Shown: positions 47,090 through 56,710 of the stretch, in pieces | Layout: the number at the start of each line of letters is the position of its first letter | Position numbering within the stretch: the first letter of the stretch is position 1 | From: CAWDMC01 sp963803295 | GTDB lineage: Bacteria; Acidobacteriota; Terriglobia; UBA7540 | Length of the DNA: 64,000 nucleotides | Reading direction: 5' to 3' | NCBI GenBank assembly: GCA_963803295.1 | Contig: CAWDMC010000011.1 | Span: 372,001 to 436,000 of the forward strand | Made by a program: the position numbers and the translations under genes | The notes under the pieces: model-generated | What the model was told of the DNA's origin: nothing | Database searches by the model: none | The model's input: only the letters and a program-made list of their open reading frames with translations

Positions 47090-47480
47090 TTAAGGCATTC
47101 GTCCAATCGCCGCGACCCATGCTTCATCCAAGTTCGCCCCATAGACGGACTTTTGGGCGAGGTGGGGATAGTCAGGATGGTCCTCCAACCACTTTAAGGC
47201 CGATACGTCGCGAAAGAGCTGCGCCTTAACTCGTCGATGGACGTATCTTATGGTTCGATCCCCTAGGAGAGCCTAGTCGAATTGAAAGCCCGGCCCTGGT
47301 CCTTCACAAACAATGTCTGAGGGTCTCCGCGGCCACTATTAAAACGGGACGGTGAGGCGTGACGTATTCCCGTAACAGGTTGACCAGTTGCCTGGGACCG
47401 ATCGCACCGACCATCGTGCTGGTTTTTGTTTGCTCGGGACGAAATTAGAATTGCCAACATGTCTTTGCGGGATTGACTCT
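47090..47480 (-). pseudogene. Degenerate tyrosine-recombinase relic
   Basis: On the minus strand fragments in shifting frames read LVNLLREYVTPHRPVL, then DPQTLFVKDQGRAFNSTRLS, then RRVKAQLFRDVSALKWLEDH and PHLAQKSVYGANLDEAW, ending IGRMP-stop at 47,090. The order matches the C-terminal half of integrases that read HRP..L, DPGTLFLNRxGRA and HLFRDIxAxxWLxxHP. The catalytic GH-Y part is lost and at least two frame changes are needed. It sits in a stretch otherwise without genes. Confidence 0.5.
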
Positions 47481-47953
47481 AAGAGCCTGCCGTACCCAAG
47501 CGCTTTGAGCCATCGTGGAGTTGTTGGGGATGGTTCTTTGGAGATGTTGTCTCCGTTCGCAAAACTCAGTAGCCGGCACTCACGGATGTTCGGCGTAGGG
47601 GCTGCCGAGATATACGGCTGCAATGCGCAGAACTGTGCGGAATGGCGCCAATATTGGAAATGTGGTCGTCCCCTGTTGCCTCCCGGAACTTGCGCTTAAA
47701 CAATATATTGCACATGGGGATAAATAGGTGTCGTTAATAGATGCAACGCATAGATATAGCTACATGAAACTTGTAGAACGACCTGCCCAGCAATGGCCCA
47801 GAGAGAAGGATCTGCCCATCTTTGTCGGATATACAGTAACATCACCCTTTTCCTTGTAGGCAATCGCGATCGCCGCCACCACCTTTTTGCGCAGCAGTGC
47901 CACGAACTGCCTTGCTGTCTACACCAATTGAATCCGTTGTATCCTCGAACGAT
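47481..47953. other. No gene recognised
   Basis: About 470 bp between the integrase and excisionase relics. It probably belongs to the same dead element. It is AT-richer around 47,690-47,790 than its surroundings. No RNA gene or convincing frame seen. Confidence 0.4.
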
Positions 47954-48108
47954 TTAGGGTGCGCTTATACTCCTCGCAAGAAATTTCTCCAGGTCCAGGT
48001 TCTCGGAAAGAAACCTGTCCCCGCCCGGAGAGGCCTCTGAAGAGAAGTCTGCTCTCGCGCATCCATTCCTGAATCGTCCGCGTGGCTACCGCGAAGTGTG
48101 CGCCACAT
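47954..48108 (-). pseudogene. Excisionase-like helix-turn-helix relic
   Basis: On the minus strand AHFAVATRTIQEWMRESRLL resembles the winged-helix core of excisionase/MerR-like small proteins. One frame change later RFLSENLDLEKFLARSISAP precedes a stop at 47,954, like the usual C-terminal helix of such proteins. It lies upstream of, and in the same direction as, the integrase relic, the common xis-int order. Confidence 0.45.
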
Positions 48109-48682
48109 GGCGAACGGTGCAGATTCCTTTCAACGCGAGTCCCTTCTCGTTGAGCAACGCTTGCAATAAAGGGCAGCGATTGATTGCTCGATTAAATGCG
48201 GCGCCACTCCCTCTCTCTCCATCACTGTCAGAGCGTTCGGCTTACGCGACACGTTGCAGCCACAGCGGTGTGGCCACGACGTTTACGATCTGAAAATCGG
48301 CGAACGGAGTCCGCTCTATTTAGCGACTGAATTCGAACCATCCTGTGGGTTGCTTACATCGTGAGTCTTTCGGCAGTCCCATAAACACTGAGGTTCGAAA
48401 GCCCTGCGGCACTTCATGACGCCAATTACGTCTTTGCACCAATAGTACCATCCCGCTCTTCACTCTGATATCGGACCTCAAGATCTCATGGCCAATTGGG
48501 TTAGCTGTGGATTTGGTCCTGCCCGAACATTTGCCCTTCAAACTCCGCTATTGAAAAGACAGCATTTGTGATGCGGGTCACAGTCTCCAAAATATGGTCG
48601 CGCTATATAACGGAATCAGAGACGTGCGAATTGGACTGTAGCCGTATTGAGAATCGCAGACGTCCCTGGAGGTTAGCCGCAA
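48109..48682. other. No gene recognised; upstream region of the subtilase gene
   Basis: About 570 bp. I find no convincing frame. The last 100 bp precede the GGAGG site (48668-48672) of the subtilase gene and should hold its promoter, which I cannot place with confidence. Confidence 0.4.
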
Positions 48683-51600
48683 ATGTGGCCCCCCAATAAG
48701 CCGCTTGGCTACGCACACGGGGTGTCGATGCTTAAGAACGCTATGGCAGGTTTGCTTTTGCCTCTTGTTCTGATTCCAGTTGGTCGGCCCGTTCACGGAG
48801 CGAGAATTCGCTCCCGAATTCCGGATTCCCGATTCAAAATACCGCAACGGCCACTGTTGACTCCGAAATCCCCGTCCCGAATTCCAGCGCGCGGATCATC
48901 AACTCCTGTCCAGGCCGCAGCCATCGAGTCGGCCAGAGAAGAAAAATACGTTCCGGGCGAAATGCTGGTGCGTTTCAGGACGGGGACGAACCGGCGCGCG
49001 ATGTTGGCCTCGCACGCACGATTGGGAGCCACAGTGAAGCGGACCTACTCGGCCCTGAGCGGTCTACAATTGGTGAGAGTGGCCGAGGGCACGCCGTTGG
49101 CACGGACGATGCACGAATACCGCAGCGACCCGAACGTTCTCTACGCAGAGCCCAACTACATCCTTCACGCTCTCGCGCTGCCCAGCGATCCCGATTTCCC
49201 GCAGCAGTGGAGCCTGATGAACACTGGCCAAAACGGCGGTACGCCGGGCGCAGACATTCACGCCACGCAGGCCTGGGACATCACCACCGGCTCGCCAAGC
49301 GCGGTAGTAGCCGTGATCGACTCGGGCATCGACTACACCCATCCCGACCTCGCGCGCAACATGCTCAGCACAACCTTTTGCAATCCCAACGGGACATCGG
49401 CCAGCGGCGGGGCCAGTTCGTGCTATGGCATCGCGCCCGTTTACAACTCGTCTGATCCCATGGACGACCTGGGCCATGGCACGCATCTGGCAGGCATTAT
49501 CGGCGCTGTGGGCAATAACGGCATTGGCGTTTCCGGCGTGAATTGGAATGTGAAACTGGTGGCCTGCAAATTCCTCGACAGCACCGGCCTCGGCACCACT
49601 GCGGACGCCGTCACCTGCCTGAATTACGTGAAAACGCTCAAGGACAATGGCGTGAACATCGTCGCGACCAACAACAGTTGGGGCGGGGGCTTCAATTCGA
49701 AAGCGCTTATTGACGCCATCACTGCGTTGCAGAAGGATGGGATTCTGTTCATCGCCGCGGCGGGGAACGATTTTCAAGACAATGACCTATACCCGACCTA
49801 TCCCGCCAGCCTGCCCCTGCCCAATGTCATTTCCGTAGGCGCCACGGACCGAAATGACCAGCTTCCGGCGTTTACAAATTTCGGCCGTCACTCGGTACAT
49901 CTGGGCGCCCCGGGCGAGCAGATTCTGAGCACATTGCCGGGAAACACTTACGGAACCGACACGGGCACTTCGATGTCAGCGCCGCACGTTACCGGAGTGG
50001 CCGCGCTTCTGGCGGCTCAGGACCGAACGCGGGACTGGCGCGCTATCAAGAATCTGCTTCTGGCCGGAGGGGACACTATTCCCGGCCTGGCCGACACGGT
50101 AACGGGCAAGCGGCTCAATGCCTATGGCTCGATGACGTGTTCTAATTCCGTCGTCGGTACTAGGCTTCAGCCAACTACCACCAACACCGTCGGGGCGGCC
50201 GGCTCGCCGGTGACAATCGCTTATTTGAACATCAATTGCGCGCAGCCGGATGGGCCGGTAAGTTTGCAGTCTTCCGATGGAAACACAGTGACGCTTCACG
50301 ACGACGGCAAGGGCGCCGATCAGGCGGCGGGCGACGGAATTTACACCGGTCAATTCACGCCCGCGGCAGCTGGAAATTACACCTTGACCTTTCCCGGCGG
50401 CGATACAGCCAATGTGGATGTGCTCACGGGATACTATCCCTGGCCGCTTCAGCAAGACAAGTACAGCTACCGGACGATTACTGGAACAAGCCTAAACCTG
50501 GGCGACGACGCGGTTGCGACCATCACCTCGCCCTTCCCAATTCAATTCGGAGGGGGCGGTTTCACTGACTTGCACGTGAGCAGTAATGGCACCATCAGCT
50601 TCACGGACATGTTCGACGGATTCGTGCCGGACTACCTGCCGGTGAATTTCAATTATCAACCCTATAGCACGATCAACACTCTGGTGGCGCCGTTCTGGGA
50701 GGACCTCTATCCCGTCAAGGGCAGCGACAACAACGTGTTCTGGGACGTCATCGGAAGCGCACCAAACCGGGAGTTGGTGATCGAGTGGCGAAACGTGGAG
50801 AGTTTCGCCTGCCGAAACAACTCTTCCAACACGGTCACCTTTCAGGTGGTATTCGATGAACGCTCTAGCAACGTGCTGTTCAACTACGACAACGCGACTT
50901 TTGGCGGGAATTGCTCCGACGAGGACTATGGTGGGCGCGCGGAAATCGGAATCGAAGTGGCTCCAGTAGTGGCGACCTCGTGGGGATTTGACCAACCACT
51001 CATTGGCAGCGGCTCGGGCATTCTCTGGCAGTTGATCCCCGGCGTACCCAGTAAGAATCCCGTTCCTGCAATCGCCTCAGTGTCGCCCACCAGCGTGCAG
51101 GCGGGCACTGGTGATTACACTCTGACGGTCACAGGCTCCAACTTCGTGCCGCAGTCCATTGTCGAATACTTGCACTACTGCCCGACAACTTACGTGAGTG
51201 CCACCGAACTCCGGGCGTTGATTCTCGCCAAAGATATACAGTTGGCCGGTAACTATACTGTCGATGTCTACAATCCGCCGCCGGAAGGCGGACACTCGAA
51301 CTACGTCAACGTAACGGTGACGGCCGGGGCCAATCAGGCTCCGGTGATCGCCGCGCTCAAGCCAAATAGCATTGCAGCTGGTAGCTTCGGATTCGAACTG
51401 GAGGTGGATGGGAAGAACTTTATCCCGTCTGGGTCCGTGGTTCAGTGGAACGGCAATAAGCTTTCAACAATCTATACCAGTCCGCAGAAGCTGTTCGCAT
51501 TGGTCACTGGCGATTTGCTCGCGAGCCCGGCAACAATTCAAGTAACGGTCAACAACCTGAACCTCGGGGACGTTTCCAACGCCGTTCCGTTTGCGATCAC

Positions 51601-54600
51601 CGCACCCGCCGGATCGGCGCTTATGGCCGGCCAGCCAAATTCCCGTGGCGTCGCGAATGCCGGCCCGCCATACGTTCCCGGCCGAATCCATGATCCCAAA
51701 TACCCGTCTCGCTTTCTGGGCTGGAAAATCGCCGCCATTGAAGGGCCGGATTACGTTCAGCATTTCCTGAGGGCGCATACGGGCTTGGCAATCTCAGCGG
51801 CGAGCACGAATGCCGCAGCCGGGCGCAGCCCGCGAAGGCATGGACTGCTTCAGGCATCACCCAATCTGAGGCCCCCGGGATTTCAATTTCGTCGGTCCAT
51901 CACTTCGGATGTGATCCCTACCAGCGTCTTCACGGCAGATTTTAACCGTGATGGGCACATGGATTGGGTCGTGGCCAATGGCGGCGCGAATACGCTTTGG
52001 ATTTATTTTGGCAATGGCGACGGCACGGCGCAGACGCCGGTGATTATTCCATTATCGGGACAATCTCCGGTCGCCGTAACCGCAGCGGACCTGCGCGGCA
52101 ATGGTGTTCTGGACCTCGTCGTTGCCGAGGCGGACAGCGGCCAGGTCGGCGTGTTGCTCGGCAACGCCAACGGCACGTTTGGTGTGGAAAAGGACTACTA
52201 CATCCCGGGCATTCCTGTATGCCTGCTGGTGGACGACTTCAACGGCGATGGACATAGAGACATTCTGGTGGGCATAGGAGGCAACGTGAACGTGGGCGAA
52301 CTCGCGTTGCTTCCTGGCGATGGCACGGGCCGCTTTGGCTCCCCCGTCTATCGGCCCTCCGAGTTTCCATTCATCTCATCTGAGGACATCCTGATTGCGA
52401 ATAACATTGCGGAAGCTGACCTTAACGGCGACCGGTTGCCCGACCTTGTGGTGAATGACATTAATCCCGTTAACCCAGCCGTTTACGCCTACCTGAATCG
52501 GGGCGATGGCACATTCAAGATTTCTCAGGCAGTCGACAATCCCATGCCAATGCCCTACGTACCCCGCATCATCACGAACATTGCGCTGGCCGATGTGAAT
52601 AGCGACGGCTGCACGGACATGGTTGACACGGATACCTACGGTAAAGTGAGCGCGTTCCTGGGAAGTTGCGACGCGACATTTCAGACCGGCAGCACGGTGC
52701 CAGTAGGAACAGGCGATGTGCCCGGCGGGCTGATGTTGGCTGACCTAAATGGGGACGGCATTCTCGACGTTGTCGTATCTTCGGTGCAGTGGGTGAGCAC
52801 TGGAGGCTTTGGGGATCAGCCGGGTAACGTGGTATCGGTCTTGCCGGGTGATGGCCACGGGAATTTCGGAAACGCTCACGTCTACCGTGGCGGGCCCTCC
52901 ATGTATTCCCTCGCCGTGTCCGATCTGAACGGCGACACTAAACCGGACGTCATAACCGCCAACCAGGACGCTGACTCCATGTCGGTATTTCTTAACGATG
53001 GCAGTGGCGGATTCGGCATGCCCGGCGGCGAGTATATCGGCTATCCGCCGGGCAAAACTGCTGTGTCGAACCCTGCAAACTTCAGCCCTGGCGTGAGGTT
53101 CGCCGACATTGACGGCGACGGAAAGACCGATATAGTCCTGCTCGAGGCCCCGCCCAACTATATCGACGCCTTCACCCTGACAACCATGCTGAACAAGGGT
53201 GGAGGCCAGTTTTCTGACCCAATTCACACTGCGGTGATCGACGCGGAATACAGGACCGGAAATCGTGTTGGCGATTTTGCCATGGCTGATTTTCGCGGCA
53301 CAGGGCGGCCGGATTTTGTAGCCATAGGTCAGAGTTTTTCTTATATCGGCTTCGCGAAAAACAATGGCGATGGAACCTTCACTCCCCTGCCTCTGGTAAC
53401 CCCGGCTGGAGCCCAAGGGTATCTCGCCGTCGCCGATTTCAATCACGATGGGAAACTCGATCTGGCAGTCGCTGGCGTCAATCCCAGCAGCCAAACAGTT
53501 CTGAGCTTGTTTCCAGGAAATGGAGACGGGACTTTCACGCAGGGCTACTCAACCCCAATCGGCGGGGTTCCCGATGATCTGTTCCCGTTGGCAATCTGGG
53601 TCGCTGATGTCAATAGCGACGGCATGCCTGATGTTCTGGTGCAGCTCAGGGGAACACTCGAAGGCACGGGAGGGCACGACGTGATCGAATATCTGGGCAA
53701 AGGCGACGGCACTTTCGCCGCCGGTCGCGTAGTCTTGCCCAGCGCCGGTGCAATCAGCCTTGCCGATCTGAATCACGATGGAATCGCCGATATTGTCGAC
53801 ATCGTGGAGCCGCTGAACTCCTTGCCGGTTGGCATTCCCTTGCAATACGCGATTTATCTCGGCCAGAAGGATGGCACATTCCTGCTGAACAATACCTACC
53901 AGCTACCCGTTGGCCTGATTGATTACTATTACACGTACAGCGGTCCGCTGCTGGGCGATGTCAATGGCGACGGCAACATTGACATAGCCGCTTTTCAGGA
54001 CGTCGGCGCCTACCCCGCCGCAAGCAACGGCACAATGGAACATACTGTTCTTCAAATCCTGTTGGGAAATGGCGATGGAACGTTCACATTGTCAAATTCT
54101 ATTTTTGACCTCGGGCAGTATGAAGAGCCTCAAGCCTTGTCCAGTCTCATAGGGGACGGAAGGGCAGGGCTATTCCACTTGGGCGCGTACGCTTCCTCAT
54201 ACCAGATTATTCCTGCGGCTGCGGGACCGGGACTGCAGCTGAACATGGTGAACTTGCCCGTGCCGGCATCTACCGGCTCAGCTCAGGTCAGGCTTGCCCT
54301 CCCTTCCTCGGTCGAGACTGTCGTTCAGCTTTCGGCCAGCGATCCGAACATCAACGTTCCGGCGACGGTCACGGTTCCGGCGAACAGCGTCACGCAAACG
54401 TTCCAGTTCCAAATTGGCAGCGGATTCAACCCCAACCATGTCTTCACCGTCCAGGCGGCACTTAATGGCCAGACTGCGACAGCCTACGGGTGGCGGGCAG
54501 CGCCCGGACGAGCGCTTGGATACACGTTGAGCTGGGGTTGTCCGGTCAATAGTCCTCTCAATTGCAGCACGCAAACCGCGATCGTTGGAGGTGATTCGGC

Positions 54601-56038
54601 GCCCTTCTATCTCGATATAGCAGCGATCGGGCACTACACAACTACAGTTCAGTTTTCGTGCGCCAAGCTTCCGAGCTGGGCAACCTGCAAGTTTACACGG
54701 CCTGCACTGCAGTTAAATGGCGGTTGGGCGGAAACCTTACTCACGGTTTCCACCACTTCCGCAGCTCCAGTAGGCAGCAGTAATCCCTTTACCGTAGCGA
54801 TCAGTGATGGCAATTTTTCAGTTCAGGGTAACGCAACCCTCCAGGTCGGGGATTTCGGGATCAGCGTGACGCCGGCGACACAAACCGTCGGCGCTGGGAC
54901 ATCCGGTCAGTACCAGGTTACGCCGACGCTCACAGGAAACTACTACGGCAGCATCAACATCAGTGTTGCCGGCCTTCCTCCCGGCGTAACCCTCGGTCCA
55001 GGCAGCGCGACGTCCGTTTGGTCCACGGGGTGGGGATACCTCAATGTCCAGACGGCGCCGAATACTCCGCAGGGGAAGTACACGCTCACGGTAACAGGAA
55101 CTGTCGGCGCGGCCTCTCACAGTGCCCAAGGGGCGCTGGTGGTCGGCCCCAGCGAAGATTTTGGCATCAGCGTATCGCCCGCGACGCAAACCGTCACCAC
55201 CGGTAATAATGCCAGTTACCAGGTTTCTGTCAGCTCGATAAACGGTTATAGCCAACAGGTGAATCTCAGCTTCTCTGGACTCCCGTCAGGAGCAACGGGC
55301 ACGCTCATGCCCGGCTCCGTCTTTCCTGGGGATAACGGCAACGGGACATTCAATATTCAAACGGCGCGAGGCATCGCACCGGGAAGTTATGTTTTCACCA
55401 TCACCGGAATGTCCGGGTCGCTCACACATTCCGCGCAGGCGACCTTGGTAGTGCAAGCCCCCCTGGACTTTAGCGGCACTGTCACGCCGGACTCTGCCAT
55501 CCTATCCGTTGGGCAATCGGCGCAATTCACCGTCAAGGTGAATTCCATCAATTCCGCGAGAGGCGCGGTGACGCTGCAATGCCTGAACCTTCCGGTGGGC
55601 TCCAAGTGCAGTTTCAACCCTTCCACTCCGAACCTGGCGGCCGAGGGCAGCGTGACGGACACGCTGAACTTGCAAGTGACTACCCGGCCGGCGATAGCGG
55701 TGCCAGTGGCAAGGCCATTGCTTGGCTGGCCTAAGGGCGGACCTTGGCCTTGGACGTTCACGGACTGGGAGCTGAAGCCCGTGCCACTGCTGCTGGTTCT
55801 GGTGTTGGGATTGCCTCTGCTAGCCCTCGTATTCGGGCGTCGGCGGCTGGTTGCTCCCACGGTCGCTCTTGTGGCAATCTCGGCATTGCTTCTGACTACG
55901 CAATCGTGTGGCGGCGGTGGCGGCCCGCCGCCGCCTGTAGGACCCTCGTCGGTGACCTTCAGATTCACCGTGCAGGCAAGCGTGGCAGACGTGGGCGGGG
56001 CGAAAAACATTGGAACGGTTACTATCACCGTGAATTAG
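48683..56038 (+). CDS. Giant secreted subtilase with IPT, FG-GAP and Ig-like domains (2,451 aa)
   Basis: ATG 48683 follows GGAGG by 10 bases; a signal peptide (MAGLLLPLVLIPVGRPVHGA) is within the first 40 residues. An inhibitor-like prodomain (YVPGEMLVRFRTG) precedes an S8 peptidase. Asp about 213 is in VAVIDSGIDYTHPDL, His about 264 in DDLGHGTHLAGIIG, the oxyanion Asn in NNSWGG, and Ser about 430 in GTSMSAPHVTG. Then come a beta-sandwich, a fibro-slime-like region, two IPT/TIG domains (about 790-975) and many FG-GAP/VCBS repeats (DFNRDGHMDWVVANG type, about 1085-1835). Putative-Ig repeats (TPATQTVGAGTSGQYQVTP) follow. The C-terminus has hydrophobic helices and a CGGGGGPPPP tail. It is intact, unlike many neighbours. 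Confidence 0.9.
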   Translation: MWPPNKPLGYAHGVSMLKNAMAGLLLPLVLIPVGRPVHGARIRSRIPDSRFKIPQRPLLTPKSPSRIPARGSSTPVQAAAIESAREEKYVPGEMLVRFRTGTNRRAMLASHARLGATVKRTYSALSGLQLVRVAEGTPLARTMHEYRSDPNVLYAEPNYILHALALPSDPDFPQQWSLMNTGQNGGTPGADIHATQAWDITTGSPSAVVAVIDSGIDYTHPDLARNMLSTTFCNPNGTSASGGASSCYGIAPVYNSSDPMDDLGHGTHLAGIIGAVGNNGIGVSGVNWNVKLVACKFLDSTGLGTTADAVTCLNYVKTLKDNGVNIVATNNSWGGGFNSKALIDAITALQKDGILFIAAAGNDFQDNDLYPTYPASLPLPNVISVGATDRNDQLPAFTNFGRHSVHLGAPGEQILSTLPGNTYGTDTGTSMSAPHVTGVAALLAAQDRTRDWRAIKNLLLAGGDTIPGLADTVTGKRLNAYGSMTCSNSVVGTRLQPTTTNTVGAAGSPVTIAYLNINCAQPDGPVSLQSSDGNTVTLHDDGKGADQAAGDGIYTGQFTPAAAGNYTLTFPGGDTANVDVLTGYYPWPLQQDKYSYRTITGTSLNLGDDAVATITSPFPIQFGGGGFTDLHVSSNGTISFTDMFDGFVPDYLPVNFNYQPYSTINTLVAPFWEDLYPVKGSDNNVFWDVIGSAPNRELVIEWRNVESFACRNNSSNTVTFQVVFDERSSNVLFNYDNATFGGNCSDEDYGGRAEIGIEVAPVVATSWGFDQPLIGSGSGILWQLIPGVPSKNPVPAIASVSPTSVQAGTGDYTLTVTGSNFVPQSIVEYLHYCPTTYVSATELRALILAKDIQLAGNYTVDVYNPPPEGGHSNYVNVTVTAGANQAPVIAALKPNSIAAGSFGFELEVDGKNFIPSGSVVQWNGNKLSTIYTSPQKLFALVTGDLLASPATIQVTVNNLNLGDVSNAVPFAITAPAGSALMAGQPNSRGVANAGPPYVPGRIHDPKYPSRFLGWKIAAIEGPDYVQHFLRAHTGLAISAASTNAAAGRSPRRHGLLQASPNLRPPGFQFRRSITSDVIPTSVFTADFNRDGHMDWVVANGGANTLWIYFGNGDGTAQTPVIIPLSGQSPVAVTAADLRGNGVLDLVVAEADSGQVGVLLGNANGTFGVEKDYYIPGIPVCLLVDDFNGDGHRDILVGIGGNVNVGELALLPGDGTGRFGSPVYRPSEFPFISSEDILIANNIAEADLNGDRLPDLVVNDINPVNPAVYAYLNRGDGTFKISQAVDNPMPMPYVPRIITNIALADVNSDGCTDMVDTDTYGKVSAFLGSCDATFQTGSTVPVGTGDVPGGLMLADLNGDGILDVVVSSVQWVSTGGFGDQPGNVVSVLPGDGHGNFGNAHVYRGGPSMYSLAVSDLNGDTKPDVITANQDADSMSVFLNDGSGGFGMPGGEYIGYPPGKTAVSNPANFSPGVRFADIDGDGKTDIVLLEAPPNYIDAFTLTTMLNKGGGQFSDPIHTAVIDAEYRTGNRVGDFAMADFRGTGRPDFVAIGQSFSYIGFAKNNGDGTFTPLPLVTPAGAQGYLAVADFNHDGKLDLAVAGVNPSSQTVLSLFPGNGDGTFTQGYSTPIGGVPDDLFPLAIWVADVNSDGMPDVLVQLRGTLEGTGGHDVIEYLGKGDGTFAAGRVVLPSAGAISLADLNHDGIADIVDIVEPLNSLPVGIPLQYAIYLGQKDGTFLLNNTYQLPVGLIDYYYTYSGPLLGDVNGDGNIDIAAFQDVGAYPAASNGTMEHTVLQILLGNGDGTFTLSNSIFDLGQYEEPQALSSLIGDGRAGLFHLGAYASSYQIIPAAAGPGLQLNMVNLPVPASTGSAQVRLALPSSVETVVQLSASDPNINVPATVTVPANSVTQTFQFQIGSGFNPNHVFTVQAALNGQTATAYGWRAAPGRALGYTLSWGCPVNSPLNCSTQTAIVGGDSAPFYLDIAAIGHYTTTVQFSCAKLPSWATCKFTRPALQLNGGWAETLLTVSTTSAAPVGSSNPFTVAISDGNFSVQGNATLQVGDFGISVTPATQTVGAGTSGQYQVTPTLTGNYYGSINISVAGLPPGVTLGPGSATSVWSTGWGYLNVQTAPNTPQGKYTLTVTGTVGAASHSAQGALVVGPSEDFGISVSPATQTVTTGNNASYQVSVSSINGYSQQVNLSFSGLPSGATGTLMPGSVFPGDNGNGTFNIQTARGIAPGSYVFTITGMSGSLTHSAQATLVVQAPLDFSGTVTPDSAILSVGQSAQFTVKVNSINSARGAVTLQCLNLPVGSKCSFNPSTPNLAAEGSVTDTLNLQVTTRPAIAVPVARPLLGWPKGGPWPWTFTDWELKPVPLLLVLVLGLPLLALVFGRRRLVAPTVALVAISALLLTTQSCGGGGGPPPPVGPSSVTFRFTVQASVADVGGAKNIGTVTITVN

Positions 56039-56040
56039 CT

Positions 56041-56270
56041 TGACCTGTTCCCTAAAAACTGGACCAGCTGAGATGTGAGTTCTCCGGGGTATAAAAGCCC
56101 AAGGAGGACGAGCGATGCGGAAGAGTCGGTTCAGCGAGGAGCAGATCATCGGGGTGTTGAAGGAAGTAGAATCGGGGCTGGCGGTTGGGGAGTTTTGCCG
56201 GAAGCACGGGATCTGCGACCAGACCTACTACCGTTGGAAGGCACTGCTTCTGTTCTCTCCGCGAGATTGA
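56041..56270 (+). mobile_element. IS3-family left-end stub with truncated OrfA
   Basis: The sequence starts TGACCTGTTCCCTAAAAACT three bases after the subtilase stop, like the terminal repeat of IS3-group elements. AAGGAGG (56101-56107) precedes ATG 56115. OrfA reads MRKSRFSEEQIIGVLKEVES and FCRKHGICDQTYYRWKA, then switches to unrelated sequence about 56,241 and stops at 56,270. OrfB and the right end are missing. Confidence 0.8.
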
Positions 56271-56323
56271 GCAAAGTGGTCATGGCTTCTCTGACTGATT
56301 CTGCAGGGGATATGAGTGGTAAG

Positions 56324-56341
56324 CCGGCAAAATCCGGCAAA
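56324..56341 (+). repeat. Paired CCGGCAAA repeats near tRNA-Ala (possible arm sites)
   Basis: CCGGCAAA at 56324-56331 and 56334-56341 repeats the pair at 19283-19300 with the same 10-bp period, and lies 52 bp from the att core. The bases around it (CGCAACCCA nearby in both) are also similar. Confidence 0.5.
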
Positions 56342-56393
56342 CTAGACGCAACCCACTTGGACGCCCTTTTTGAGTGTAAGTTATTGAAAGAAT

Positions 56394-56469
56394 TGGTGGA
56401 CCTGGAGGGGTTCGAACCCTCGACCTCATGACTGCCAGTCATGCGCGCTCCCAACTGCGCCACAGGCCC
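56394..56469 (-). tRNA. tRNA-Ala (anticodon GGC)
   Basis: The acceptor GGGCCTG pairs with CAGGTCC. The D-arm is GCGC...GCGC, the anticodon stem-loop CATGA-CTGGCAG-TCATG gives GGC, the T-arm is GAGGG-TTCGAAC-CCCTC, and CCA is encoded (56394-56396 on the plus strand as TGG). The 3' half (56394-56439) is repeated at 19185-19230, so this gene has served as an integration site. Confidence 0.95.
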
Positions 56470-56710
56470 CGATTTGAGTGAACACGACAGTCTTTTTGTA
56501 GCACGGGACGTGAGGCGTGTCAATCCTGATGTGCCCACGGCGCGTGCCCCGCCCGCGCTTGGTGATACGGCGACTCGGTAGTGGTCAACCTGAGCGACGA
56601 ACGGCGGTCTTTCAGGAACAAACCTCTCTCGACTGGTGTCTGTAGGGTTTGGAGCCATCGACAGGCAGGCGTTGCGATCTGGTGCGGGAAGTGGTAAGTT
56701 AGGTGGCGTG

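Noticed and set aside
50492..50995. Long minus-strand frames within the subtilase gene
   Set aside because: They are antisense shadows of a high-GC gene; the plus-strand protein has clear domains throughout.
51930..54200. Many near-regular repeats that could suggest a CRISPR or tandem array
   Set aside because: They are in one long open frame and encode FG-GAP repeats (DxNxDGxxD); nucleotide identity between units is low.
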